This document shows, in pieces, positions 1 to 7,624 of a stretch of DNA of 64,000 nucleotides; position 1 is the stretch's first letter; the number at the start of each line of letters is the position of its first letter. A program made the translations under genes and the position numbers. Source of the DNA: Streptomyces humi (GTDB lineage Bacteria; Actinomycetota; Actinomycetes; Streptomycetales; Streptomycetaceae). The notes under the pieces were generated by a model that did not search any database, was not told the DNA's origin, and was given only the letters and a program-made list of their open reading frames with translations. The stretch spans positions 88,507-152,506 of the forward strand of contig NZ_LBMU02000069.1 in the NCBI RefSeq assembly GCF_001005085.2. Reading direction: 5' to 3'.

Positions 1-128
1 GCCAGCAGGGTGAACAGCCAGGCGCCGAGCAGCACCCAGGCCTCCACCGTGTCGGCGCGACGCTTCAGCGGGTTGCGCCGCCAGCGCCACAGCCAGACCT
101 TCGGACCACGGAACGCCTTCAAAGGCAT
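1..128 (-). CDS. Rv1733c-family membrane protein, N-terminus only
   Basis: Reading leftwards off the window edge, this frame gives about 42 residues. They hold the basic motif WLWRWRRNPLKRRADTVEAW followed by a hydrophobic stretch (VLLGAWLFTLLA), the usual N-terminus of Rv1733c-like membrane proteins of Streptomyces. The function of the family is unknown. The ATG at 128 is directly preceded by AGGAGG with no spacer. A TTG at 122 would have the ideal 6-nt spacing, so the real start may be TTG. The rest of the gene lies outside the window. Confidence 0.65.
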   Translation of the reverse strand, partial: MPLKAFRGPKVWLWRWRRNPLKRRADTVEAWVLLGAWLFTLL

Positions 129-326
129 CCTCCTCACGCGCGCACGGACAGCCCGGACCGCCCTCCCATACGGCAGAGGCCGCCTTGTTGCTCACGGCGA
201 ACCTCCGAGTCGACGGTCGCACGAGTGACCCCGGTCGCGCAGGCGTCTTCCGGAACGCGTTCCGTCACCTCGTTCGACCGACCGACACGACGGCTCTGAG
301 CTGCGATGACGCCCGCACGGGGGTGA

Positions 327-349
327 CTGTCAGTGGTGGGGTGCAGACT
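327..349 (+). promoter_or_regulatory. Weak RecA-NDp-like (PafBC type) promoter candidate
   Basis: CTGTCAGTG, exactly 8 nt, then CAGACT. The DNA-damage promoter consensus of actinobacteria is TTGTCRGTG-N8-TANNNT. This site keeps the spacing and most bases but differs at the first base of each block. A start site near 356 would give a leader of about 45 nt to the ATG at 401, whose GGAGGT ribosome binding site lies at 388-393. It is a candidate only. Confidence 0.3.
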
Positions 350-400
350 GGCCGAAAGGTGAGGGTCTGCTGTGACAAGGACGTCATGGAGGTGATCGGC

Positions 401-1486
401 ATGACCGAGGTACTGCTCGCCGTGGGCACCCGTAAGGGCCTGTTTCTCGGGCGGCGACGAGGTGGCACCTGGGAGTTCGACGAGAGTCCCTACTTCAACG
501 CGCAGGCGATCTACTCGGTCGCCATCGACAACCGGGGCGGCCGGCCCCGGCTGCTGGCGGGCGGCGACAGCGCGCACTGGGGCCCGTCGGTCTTCCACTC
601 CGACGACCTGGGCCGCAGCTGGACCGAACCGGCCCGGCCCGCCGTGAGGTTCCCCAAGGAGACGGGAGCCTCGTTGGAGCGGGTCTGGCAGCTGCACCCG
701 GCCGCCGCGGAACCGGAGGTGGTGTACGCGGGCACCGAACCGGCCGCGCTGTACCGGTCCGAGGACCGCGGGGAGAGCTTCGAACTGGTCCGGCCGCTGT
801 GGGAACACCCCACGCGTGACAGGTGGGTGCCGGGCGGCGGCGGTGAGGGCCTGCACACGGTCGTCACGGACCAGCGGGACCCGAAGGCGGTGACGGTCGC
901 CGTCTCCACCGCGGGCGTGTTCCGCACCACCGACGGCGGCGCGAGCTGGAAGCCGTCCAACTCCGGTGTCTCCGCGGTGTTCCTGCCGGACCCCGACCCG
1001 GAGTTCGGTCAGTGCGTGCACAAGATCGCCCAGGACGCGGGCAGCCCGGACCGGCTCTACTTGCAGAACCACTGGGGGGTCTACCGGAGCGACGACGCCG
1101 GCGCGCACTGGACCGACATCGGCGAGGGGCTGCCGTCCACGTTCGGGTTCGCGGTGGCCGGCCATCCGCACCGCGCGGGCACGGCGTACGTCTTCCCGAT
1201 CAACGCGGACGCCGACCGGGTCCCCGCACAGCGCCGCTGCCGGGTCTTCCGCACGGCCGACGGGGGCCGGACCTGGGAGCCGCTGTCGGCGGGGCTGCCC
1301 GCGCAGGACCACTACGGCACGGTGCTGCGCGACGCGCTGTGCACGGACGACGCGGACCCCGCGGGGGTGTACTTCGGCAATCGCAACGGCGAGGTGTTCG
1401 CCTCGGCCGACGACGGGGACAGCTGGCGGCAGCTGGCCTCGCACCTCCCGGACGTGCTGTGCGTGCGGGCGGCGGTCCTCGGCTGA
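401..1486 (+). CDS. Asp-box (BNR) repeat beta-propeller protein
   Basis: A 361-aa protein built of repeated Asp-box turns. Six copies of S/T-x-D-x-G-x-x-W/F are visible (SDDLGRSW, SEDRGESF, TTDGGASW, SDDAGAHW, TADGGRTW, SADDGDSW), so it should fold as a beta-propeller of the sialidase/sortilin (VPS10-like) type. There is no signal peptide, so it is probably cytoplasmic. The sialidase catalytic arginine triad is not evident, so an enzymatic role should not be assumed; actinobacterial relatives are often labelled exo-alpha-sialidase or glycosyl hydrolase on the repeats alone. The start ATG at 401 follows GGAGGT with 7-nt spacing; the frame is open to 185 but has no comparable start. It is convergent with ung, separated by a 19-bp tandem repeat. 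Confidence 0.8.
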   Translation: MTEVLLAVGTRKGLFLGRRRGGTWEFDESPYFNAQAIYSVAIDNRGGRPRLLAGGDSAHWGPSVFHSDDLGRSWTEPARPAVRFPKETGASLERVWQLHPAAAEPEVVYAGTEPAALYRSEDRGESFELVRPLWEHPTRDRWVPGGGGEGLHTVVTDQRDPKAVTVAVSTAGVFRTTDGGASWKPSNSGVSAVFLPDPDPEFGQCVHKIAQDAGSPDRLYLQNHWGVYRSDDAGAHWTDIGEGLPSTFGFAVAGHPHRAGTAYVFPINADADRVPAQRRCRVFRTADGGRTWEPLSAGLPAQDHYGTVLRDALCTDDADPAGVYFGNRNGEVFASADDGDSWRQLASHLPDVLCVRAAVLG

Positions 1487-1575
1487 GGCCGGGCATCAGG
1501 AAGAACAGGAAGAACGGGAGAGTCCGCCCGCCGGGTCCCGCACACCCCGGCGGGCCGGGCCGTCACCGATCGCCC

Positions 1576-1670
1576 GAGGCGGTGCGCCGTTCCCGAGGCG
1601 GTGCGCCGTTCCCGAAGCGGTGCGCCGTTCCCGAAGCGGTGCGCCGTTCCCGAAGCGGTGCGCCGTTCCC
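1576..1670. repeat. Five tandem copies of a 19-bp unit
   Basis: Five back-to-back copies of GAGGCGGTGCGCCGTTCCC. Units 3-5 share a G-to-A change at the third base. The array lies between the convergent 3' ends of the Asp-box gene and ung, so it could act as a bidirectional transcript end or simply be a slippage-prone array. Confidence 0.9.
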
Positions 1671-1691
1671 GAGGCGCGGACCCCGTCGGGC

Positions 1692-2369
1692 TTACGGCAG
1701 TCGCCAGTCCACCGGCTCGGCCCCCTGCTGGGCGAGCAGGTCGTTGGCCCGGCTGAACGGGCGGGAGCCGAAGAAACCGCGGTCCGCGGACATGGGCGAG
1801 GGATGGGCGGACTCGATCGCCGGGAGATCCCCCAGCAGCGGCCGCAGATTGCGCGCGTCCCGCCCCCACAGGATCGACACCAGCGGCTTGCCGCGCGCCG
1901 CCAGCGCCCGGATGGCCTGCTCGGTGACCTCTTCCCAGCCCTTGCCACGATGGGCGCCCGGACTGCGCGGGGCCGTGGTGAGCGCCCTGTTGAGCAGCAG
2001 CACCCCTTGTTGGGTCCACGGCGTGAGGTCCCCGTTGGAGGGCCGGGGCAGCCCCAGGTCGGAGTGCATCTCCCGGAAGATGTTCTCCAGGCTGCCCGGC
2101 AGCGAACGCACCTCCGGCGAGACCGCGAAACTCAGTCCGATCGCCATCCCCGGCGTGGGATAGGGGTCCTGACCGACTATCAGGACGCGGACGTCGTCGA
2201 AGGGCTGCTGGAAGGCCCGCAGGACGTTCGCGCCGGACGGGAGATAGGTCCGGCCGGCCGCGATCTCGGCCCGGAGGAAGTCCCCCATCGAGGCGATCCG
2301 CTCGGCCGCGGGTTCGAGGGCCTTCGCCCAGCCCGCTTCGACAAGTTCGTACAAGGGTCGTGGTGCCAC
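1692..2369 (-). CDS. ung: Uracil-DNA glycosylase, family 1
   Basis: Removes uracil from DNA at the start of base-excision repair. The 225-aa protein has the family-1 motifs in order: GQDPYPTPG (water-activating Asp; P in place of the enterobacterial H is usual in actinobacteria), LSFAV, LLLNRALTT, and the HPSPMSADRGFFGSRPFS DNA-intercalation loop near the C-terminus. Length matches the family. The GTG start at 2369 lies 8 nt downstream of a -10-like TAGGGT (minus strand, 2383-2378). There is no good ribosome binding site, so the mRNA may be leaderless. It is the only DNA-repair gene that can be named with certainty here. Confidence 0.95.
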   Translation of the reverse strand: MAPRPLYELVEAGWAKALEPAAERIASMGDFLRAEIAAGRTYLPSGANVLRAFQQPFDDVRVLIVGQDPYPTPGMAIGLSFAVSPEVRSLPGSLENIFREMHSDLGLPRPSNGDLTPWTQQGVLLLNRALTTAPRSPGAHRGKGWEEVTEQAIRALAARGKPLVSILWGRDARNLRPLLGDLPAIESAHPSPMSADRGFFGSRPFSRANDLLAQQGAEPVDWRLP

Positions 2370-2451
2370 AGCAGGTCACCCTACTGGCACCCTCGGGCGC
2401 CCCGCACAGAGCCAGAAGTCCCCGCCCGCGGAAGCCGTCGGCGGCGCTACT

Positions 2452-2550
2452 CTTCTCTTCTCGCCGAGGTCGTCGAGTTCCGCTCGCCGAGGTCTTCTCG
2501 TCGAGGTCGTCGAGGTCTTCTCGCCGAGATCGTCAAGGTCGTCGAGCCGG
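2452..2550. repeat. Imperfect repeats of TCGCCGAGGTCGTCGAG type
   Basis: The gap between ung and the sugar kinase (2370-2656) is occupied by overlapping imperfect copies of TCTTCTCGCCGAG and GAGGTCGTCGAG. No convincing ORF was recognised in it. The repeat looks like low-complexity drift rather than an operator, but its position upstream of two divergent genes is worth noting. Confidence 0.7.
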
Positions 2551-2656
2551 TCCCGCGGAACGCGCGGGCGGCCACCGGGCAGGAGGGCAGCCTGTTGCGT
2601 CCGGCTGTCGAGCCGCTCAGCCACGCCGGCCCCGGGCCGGCCGGCCGGTGGCTGCC

Positions 2657-3676
2657 GTGACCGCCGCGGCCGGCGGGATCCGCGGGGCCGCCGGATCGGA
2701 GCGGCCGGTGTCCGGGTTCCTCGCCGTCGACTCCGGTGGCTCCGGGCTGCGGGCCGTCGTCGGGGTGCCGGGGCGGGAGCCGTCCGTGCCGCGGGAGTCG
2801 CGGGTGCCGGTACGGACCGGGGCGCGGGGCATCGACCCCGGGCATCTGCTGGAGCAAGTACTGCCCATGGCACGGGCGTCGGCCGCCGAGTACGGCCTGG
2901 ACCGGATGGACACGGTGGTCGTCGGCGCGGCCGGACTGGCCACCCTGGGGGACGCCCTGCGGACCGAGCTGCCGGGTGCGCTGGCCCGGGAACTCGGCGT
3001 GCGGACCGTCGCGTTGGCGGCCGACGCGGTGACGGCGTACGCCGGTGCCCTCGGACCCCGCCCGGGCGCGGTGATCGCCGCCGGCACCGGTCTGATCGCG
3101 ATCGGTACCGATCTGAGCGGCTGGCGGCGGGCGGACGGCTGGGGGCACCTGCTCGGCGACTGCGGCGGCGGCGCCTGGATCGGCCGGGCCGGGCTGGAGG
3201 CGGCGCTGCGCGCCTTCGACGGGCGGGACGGCGGCTCGGCCGTGCTGCGGGCCCGCGCCGAGGAGCGGTTCGGTCCGCTGGCCGGGCTGCCCGGCCTGCT
3301 CTATCCACGTTCCGACCGGTCCGCCGTGCTGGCCTCGTTCGCCCCTCAGGTCGCCGACAGCGCCGCGGACGACCCGGTGGCGGCCGGGATCCTGCGTGCG
3401 GCGGCCCGGCACATGGCCGAGTCGGCCGCCGCCGTCTGTCCCGCCGAGGGTGCGCCCCGAGTCGCCGTCACCGGTGGCCTGTTCAAGCTCGGCGATCCGC
3501 TGCTGGTTCCGCTGGCCGAGGAGTTGACCGCTCTGCTGCCGCACGCCCGGCGGGTGCCGGCGGCGGGCGATCCGCTGCACGGAGCGGTACGCGTCGCGGG
3601 TGACCTGGCCCGTGGGCGGCTCACCCTGCCGGGTGATGAACGGCTGCTCTGCGTGGTGCGCACAAAAGCGGATTGA
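2657..3676 (+). CDS. BadF/BadG-type N-acetylglucosamine kinase-like protein
   Basis: A 339-aa member of the ASKHA fold (BadF/BadG/BcrA/BcrD ATPase family), which in Streptomyces is usually read as an N-acetylglucosamine kinase: cytosolic, ATP-dependent phosphorylation of an amino sugar. Visible motifs are the phosphate-1 loop FLAVDSGGSGLRAVVG near the N-terminus, GAVIAAGTGLIAIG, and the connect/sugar segment GDCGGGAWIGRAGLEAALR. The GTG at 2657 is chosen because the phosphate-1 loop then begins about 20 residues in; GTG 2648 is possible. No clear ribosome binding site is seen for either. Substrate is inferred from the family, not proven. Confidence 0.75.
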   Translation: MTAAAGGIRGAAGSERPVSGFLAVDSGGSGLRAVVGVPGREPSVPRESRVPVRTGARGIDPGHLLEQVLPMARASAAEYGLDRMDTVVVGAAGLATLGDALRTELPGALARELGVRTVALAADAVTAYAGALGPRPGAVIAAGTGLIAIGTDLSGWRRADGWGHLLGDCGGGAWIGRAGLEAALRAFDGRDGGSAVLRARAEERFGPLAGLPGLLYPRSDRSAVLASFAPQVADSAADDPVAAGILRAAARHMAESAAAVCPAEGAPRVAVTGGLFKLGDPLLVPLAEELTALLPHARRVPAAGDPLHGAVRVAGDLARGRLTLPGDERLLCVVRTKAD

Positions 3677-3804
3677 TCCCACTGGGAGCCGAAGTGTCCG
3701 ACAGATGGCCGGATCACCTCCGAATCATGCGTAACTCATCAGACAAAACCGGACGGATACCGCTCACCTGCACCCTCCCCGAACAGCAGAGCCCAGATAG
3801 CCAG

Positions 3805-3810
3805 TAACAT
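3805..3810 (+). promoter_or_regulatory. -10 box, probable leaderless transcript
   Basis: TAACAT lies 8 nt before the ATG at 3819 and there is no ribosome binding site in between. This is the geometry of Streptomyces leaderless mRNAs. No good -35 hexamer is seen at 17-18 bp. Confidence 0.4.
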
Positions 3811-3818
3811 GCGGCGCC

Positions 3819-4742
3819 ATGAGCTCCCCCACTGGGCCCGCCGGCCTGCCAGTACGAATGCCGCGCCCCCGCCAGCCCGGACGGCACCGCCGTCCCGAGC
3901 CGCTGGTGGCCCCCGATGACGCGCCCGCGCTCGTCCTCGCGGTGCCGGGTACGCCCAGCGCGGCCACGCGCGGCCTCGCCGAGGAGGTCGTGAGCATCGC
4001 CCGATCCGAGCTGCCCGGCCTGGACGCCCGGATCGGGTACCTGGACGGGAACGACGAGGAGTTCCCCACCCTCCAGTCCGTGCTCGCCCGTGCCGCCGAG
4101 GAGCGCACCGCCCGCTACGAGCAGGCCGTCGCCGCGGGTGTCGAGGGCATAAAGGCCCCCGACGGCCCGGTCGCCGTCGTCGTGCCGCTGCTGGCCGGCC
4201 CGGACAGCGCGCTGCTGCGCCAGGTCCGCCACGCGGTGATGGAGAGCCGGGTCGCCGCCGACCTGACGGATGTCCTCGGCCCGCACCCGCTGCTCGCCGA
4301 GGCACTGCACGTGCGCCTGTCGGAGGCCGGTCTGGCCCGCGCCGACCGGGCGCGGCTGTTCACCGTGGCGACGGCCGCGGACGGCATCATCCTGGCGTCG
4401 GTGGGCGGCGACGAGGCGGTGCAGGCCGCCGGGATCACCGGCATGCTGCTCGCCGCCCGCCTCGCCGTGCCGGTGATGGCCGCGGCGCTGGACCAGGAGG
4501 GTTCGATCGCCTCCGTCGCCGAGCAGCTGCGGAACTCGGGCTCGCAGCAGCTGGCGCTGGCGCCCTATCTGATCGGGCCGGAGATCGACGCGGCGCTGCT
4601 CGGCGCCGCCGCGGAGGAGGCCGGCTGCGCCACGGCCGAGCCGCTGGGGGCGTATCCCGCGATCGGGAAGCTGGCGCTGGCCAAGTACACGACGGCGCTG
4701 GGGATCGCTCCGCAGCAGCCGCAGGGCACGCCGGTCCGCTGA
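3819..4742 (+). CDS. Sirohydrochlorin chelatase (CbiX-like) paralogue without catalytic His
   Basis: A 307-aa two-lobed CbiX/SirB-fold protein, about the length of the fused actinobacterial sirohydrochlorin chelatases. The fold is recognised from ALVLAVPGTPSAATRGL near the N-terminus, VAVVVPLLAGPDSALLRQV in the middle, DVLGPHPLLAEAL and a second similar lobe. Active chelatases carry HGSRD in the first strand and a YH or GGH after VPLLL. Here these read PGTPS and GPDS, so both metal-site histidines appear to be lost. It may be a degenerate or re-purposed paralogue, for example a metal or tetrapyrrole sensor or partner. No siroheme or cobalamin genes are adjacent. The stop codon lies inside a 24-bp tandem repeat. 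Confidence 0.7.
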   Translation: MSSPTGPAGLPVRMPRPRQPGRHRRPEPLVAPDDAPALVLAVPGTPSAATRGLAEEVVSIARSELPGLDARIGYLDGNDEEFPTLQSVLARAAEERTARYEQAVAAGVEGIKAPDGPVAVVVPLLAGPDSALLRQVRHAVMESRVAADLTDVLGPHPLLAEALHVRLSEAGLARADRARLFTVATAADGIILASVGGDEAVQAAGITGMLLAARLAVPVMAAALDQEGSIASVAEQLRNSGSQQLALAPYLIGPEIDAALLGAAAEEAGCATAEPLGAYPAIGKLALAKYTTALGIAPQQPQGTPVR

Positions 4743-4796
4743 GCCGGCGGCACGCCGGTCCGCTGAGCCGGCGGCACGCCGGTCCGCCGAGCCGGC
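4725..4796. repeat. Three tandem copies of a 24-bp unit over a stop codon
   Basis: Three units of 24 bp, each starting GGCACGCCGGTCCG and ending GAGCCGGC. The first copy spans the TGA (4740-4742) of the chelatase-like gene. Units 1 and 2 are identical, and unit 3 has one T-to-C change that removes the repeated TGA. Duplication of the end of the gene is the simplest origin. Confidence 0.9.
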
Positions 4797-4806
4797 GCAA
4801 GCCCAC

Positions 4807-4831
4807 GGCTCCCTCTCCCGGAGAGGGAGCC
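4807..4831. terminator. Hairpin terminator, shared by convergent genes
   Basis: A perfect 11-bp stem GGCTCCCTCTC/GAGAGGGAGCC with a CCG loop. It lies between the convergent chelatase-like (+) and lactonase (-) genes. The downstream T-run is weak (TCTTT), as usual for Streptomyces terminators. Confidence 0.8.
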
Positions 4832-4918
4832 ATCGGTCTTTCCGGGGGTGCGATCCGCCTCCGGCCGCGGGCCCGTGGGGGCTGAGCGCGCGGTTCCCCA
4901 CGCCCCGGACGGGGTGCC

Positions 4919-5950
4919 TCAGCCGAAGACGACGCAGGACGGTGCCGGGAGTTCCACCTGACCGTCGTAGCGGGGCAGGCCGGTCTCCTGGTCGACGGTG
5001 AACCAGGTGATGTTCCCGGAGCGTTCGTTCGCCGCGTACAGGTGGCCGTCGGACTCGGTGAGCGCCCGGGGCCAGTGGCCCCCGCAGGGGACCGTCGCCG
5101 TCAGGCGCAGGCGGTCCTCCTCGATCGTGAACGTGGTCAGGACGTCCTCGCCGCGGGTCGCCGTCCACAGGAAGCGGCCGTCGGGCGACACGGTGATGCC
5201 AGAGGGGTACGCGTCGCCGGCGGGCGCGCCGGGCAGGACCGGCGTCTCGCTCAGCGGCCGCAGGGTCCCGGTGCCGGCGTCCCAGCGGCAGACGGTCACG
5301 GTCGGGGTGAGTTCGTTGACGACGTAGGCGTACCGGCCGTCGGGGTGGAACACCAGGTGGCGGGGGCCGGAGCCGGGGCGCAGCGCGAATTCGCGGTGCA
5401 GGACGGGAACACCCTGCTCCAGGGTGCAGACGCGGACCGAGTCGGTCCCCAGGTCGACGCTGACCGCCCAGCGTCCGCTCGGGTCGGGCTGTACCTGGTG
5501 GGCGTGGGGGGCCCGCTGGCGCCGCTCGTGCGGGCCGGAGCCGGTGTGCTGGAGCACCCCCGAGGGGACGGGGGCCGGTGTGCCGTCGGGGCGGACGGGG
5601 ACGGCGCTGACGCTGCCCGAGCCGTAGTTGGCGGTCAGCACGTGCCCGTCGAAGACGCTGAGGTGGGTCGGGCCGCTGGCGTCGACCGGCACCGGCGGAC
5701 CGGCGAGGCGCGGCTTGTCGTCGTGGACGTGGTACGCGGCCACCGCGCCGTCGGCGGTCTCGCTGACCGCGTACAGGGTGCGTCCGCCGGGTGCGAGCGC
5801 GAGATACGACGGGTCGGGGACGCCGTCGACGCTCTCCAGGAGGGCCAGGGCGCCGCTGTGCGGGTGGACGGCGGCCGTGACGACCCCGGGTCCGCCCGCC
5901 GCCGTGAACGACCCGATGAACGCCCTGCGCCGCCTGCCGCCGTCTGTCAC
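4919..5950 (-). CDS. Lactonase-family seven-bladed beta-propeller protein
   Basis: A 343-aa protein of the 6-phosphogluconolactonase (Pgl, COG2706) beta-propeller family, recognised from AFIGSFT near the N-terminus, YLALAPGGRTLYAVSE, ANYGSGSVS, PHAHQVQPDPSGRW, GPRHLVFHPDGRYAYVVNE, PSGITVSPDGRFLW and the ending HWPRALTES...NITWF. The HxH-type PHAHQ and GPRHL motifs that line the active cleft are present. It may hydrolyse a sugar lactone; the true substrate is unknown. The GTG start at 5950 follows AGAGGGGA on the minus strand. A GGTCTAGACC palindrome (a DasR-like site) and a 20-bp-phased direct repeat lie just upstream. Confidence 0.8.
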   Translation of the reverse strand: MTDGGRRRRAFIGSFTAAGGPGVVTAAVHPHSGALALLESVDGVPDPSYLALAPGGRTLYAVSETADGAVAAYHVHDDKPRLAGPPVPVDASGPTHLSVFDGHVLTANYGSGSVSAVPVRPDGTPAPVPSGVLQHTGSGPHERRQRAPHAHQVQPDPSGRWAVSVDLGTDSVRVCTLEQGVPVLHREFALRPGSGPRHLVFHPDGRYAYVVNELTPTVTVCRWDAGTGTLRPLSETPVLPGAPAGDAYPSGITVSPDGRFLWTATRGEDVLTTFTIEEDRLRLTATVPCGGHWPRALTESDGHLYAANERSGNITWFTVDQETGLPRYDGQVELPAPSCVVFG

Positions 5951-5966
5951 CGCTGTCCCCTCTCGA

Positions 5967-5997
5967 TACGGGCCGGTACGAGTCGGTACGGGCCGGT
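5967..5997. promoter_or_regulatory. Direct repeat TACGGGCCGGT with 20-bp period
   Basis: Two identical 11-bp copies begin at 5967 and 5987, exactly two helical turns apart, 17-47 bp upstream of the lactonase start. This is the expected layout of a regulator that binds two tandem half-sites. The regulator is unknown. Confidence 0.4.
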
Positions 5998-6021
5998 CCG
6001 GGGCCGACGGTAGCAGTTTGC

Positions 6022-6031
6022 GGTCTAGACC
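6022..6031. promoter_or_regulatory. DasR-like (dre) palindrome GGTCTAGACC
   Basis: A perfect 10-bp palindrome identical to the core of the DasR responsive element known from Streptomyces (core TGGTCTAGACCA). It lies 72-81 bp upstream of the lactonase start. The outer flanks (C on the left, A on the right) are only half matched. GntR/HutC-family relatives of DasR bind the same core. Confidence 0.5.
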
Positions 6032-6054
6032 AAGACGTGCGGGCGGGGCGCGTC

Positions 6055-7542
6055 TCAGGCGGCGGCCAGACGCGGGCGGGCGGCCGGGCGCAGCGGGTCG
6101 GCGAGTTCGGCCAGGGCCCGCTCCAGGCCGTGCAGATGGGCGAGGGCGGGTTCGGTGGGCGGTTCGGCGGGGGCGGTGATGTGCTCCGAGCCCCGGGTGA
6201 GCGCCTCCACGGCCGCCTCGACGCGCCAGCAGGCGGCGGCCAGCCGGGCGTCGTGGGAGGCCTCCGGGTCGGCGGCGACGGCGACCAGGCCGCGGACCTC
6301 GCGGGCGCAGTCGTCCAGCAGGGCCAGGACCCGGCGGGCCCGGCGCTTGCGGCCGGGCGCCGGGGCGAGCGGGTGCACCAGCGGGGCGACCGAGAGCCGT
6401 ACCCGGCCGAGCAGCTGTTCCAGTTCGGCCACCCGGAGGGCCGGGTCGGCGGTGGTGGAACCGGCCAGCCGGGCGGTGGCCTCGGTCGTGCAGGCGTGCA
6501 CGCAGCGCAGGGCGCGCCGGATCCAGGCGTCGGTGGTGAGGTGGGTGGTGACCGGCAGCACGAGCAGCACGGCGAGGACGGCGCCGAGGGCGCCCACCGC
6601 CGTCTCGGCCAGCCGCAGGGCCAGCAGGTCCGGGGTGAGGACGCCGAGGAGGCCGTAGAGCAGTTCGGCGAGGAAGGTCACCCAGAGCATCATCCAGGTG
6701 TAGGAGACGGCGGCCGTGTAGAAGATGCCGAAGACGGCGGCCGCGACCAGAACGGCGGTGGGGACGGGGGCGCCGTGCACGGGGGCGGCGACCAGCAGGC
6801 CCAGCGCGATGCCGATGACCGTGCCGAGGACCCGGCGGAAGCCGCGGACCAGCGTCTCGCCGCGCGAGGCGGTGTTGACGAAGATCCACCAGGTGGCGCC
6901 GACCGCCCAGTACCAGCGCTGGCCGGACACCAGCTGGCCCGCCACGAGCGCGAACCCCGCGCCCGCGGTCGCCTGTACCGCCTGCCGGGTGGTCACCCGG
7001 GCCAGGCCGGAACCGGCGGGCGGGGCGGGCGCCGGCGACGGAGGCAGTCCGCGTTCGTAGCACCACAGGCCGAACCGGACGAGGGCCGCGCCGGACACGG
7101 ACAGCAGGACGGCGGCCGACAGCTCGGGCAGCTGTCCGGGGGTGGCGTGCAGGAACTGGGCCACGAAGTAGGTCATGAAGGCGAAGACGCCGAGGCTGTG
7201 GCCGCGCGGTCCCCAGCGGCGCGCGTACACGCCCGCGCCGACCACGGCGAGGAAGACCAGGTCCCGGGCGACCGGTACGCCGTGCAGCCAGGCCGCGGCC
7301 GTGAGGACCGGCAGACCCACGACGGGCAGCAGCGCGGTGGTGACGGCCTGCGCGCGCACCGTGGGATCGGTGACCGTGAACAGGGCGAGCAGCGCGGCGA
7401 GACCGCCGGTGACAGCGCCCGTGAGGGAGTGCCCGACCGCTCCGGGGACCGCGACGGCGAGCCCGATGCCGAGCACGGCACGCGCGGCGAAGCGCAGCCG
7501 CACCCGCCCCGGGTCCGGAGCCGTGAACACCCTCTTCAGCAC
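6055..7542 (-). CDS. FUSC-family membrane exporter
   Basis: A 495-aa integral membrane protein of the fusaric-acid-resistance/aromatic-acid-exporter type (FUSC). It has two blocks of about six hydrophobic helices, from residue 13 to about 175 and from about 200 to 345, separated by a short Pro-rich loop. The second block has the family segment WYWAVGATWWIFVNTASRGETLVRGFRRVLGTVIG. A cytosolic helical C-terminal part follows. It probably exports an aromatic or acidic small molecule. The GTG at 7542 follows GGAGGGG with 5-nt spacing. It is divergent from an Lrp regulator, with repeated sites in the 214-bp gap, so it is a likely target of that regulator. Confidence 0.85.
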   Translation of the reverse strand: MLKRVFTAPDPGRVRLRFAARAVLGIGLAVAVPGAVGHSLTGAVTGGLAALLALFTVTDPTVRAQAVTTALLPVVGLPVLTAAAWLHGVPVARDLVFLAVVGAGVYARRWGPRGHSLGVFAFMTYFVAQFLHATPGQLPELSAAVLLSVSGAALVRFGLWCYERGLPPSPAPAPPAGSGLARVTTRQAVQATAGAGFALVAGQLVSGQRWYWAVGATWWIFVNTASRGETLVRGFRRVLGTVIGIALGLLVAAPVHGAPVPTAVLVAAAVFGIFYTAAVSYTWMMLWVTFLAELLYGLLGVLTPDLLALRLAETAVGALGAVLAVLLVLPVTTHLTTDAWIRRALRCVHACTTEATARLAGSTTADPALRVAELEQLLGRVRLSVAPLVHPLAPAPGRKRRARRVLALLDDCAREVRGLVAVAADPEASHDARLAAACWRVEAAVEALTRGSEHITAPAEPPTEPALAHLHGLERALAELADPLRPAARPRLAAA

Positions 7543-7624
7543 TGCTTCCCCTCCCACGGGCGGCACGGAAAAGGCGCCGCGGGGATCCGCAGCGCCATCG
7601 ACACCGCCATGAGAGCATCGCCGG

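Noticed and set aside
401..1486. Sialidase enzyme
   Set aside because: Only Asp-box repeats are seen; these mark the propeller fold, and the catalytic arginines and Tyr/Glu pair were not recognised.
1576..1670. CRISPR or attachment site
   Set aside because: Pure 19-bp tandem repeat without spacers, with no integrase or tRNA gene next to it.
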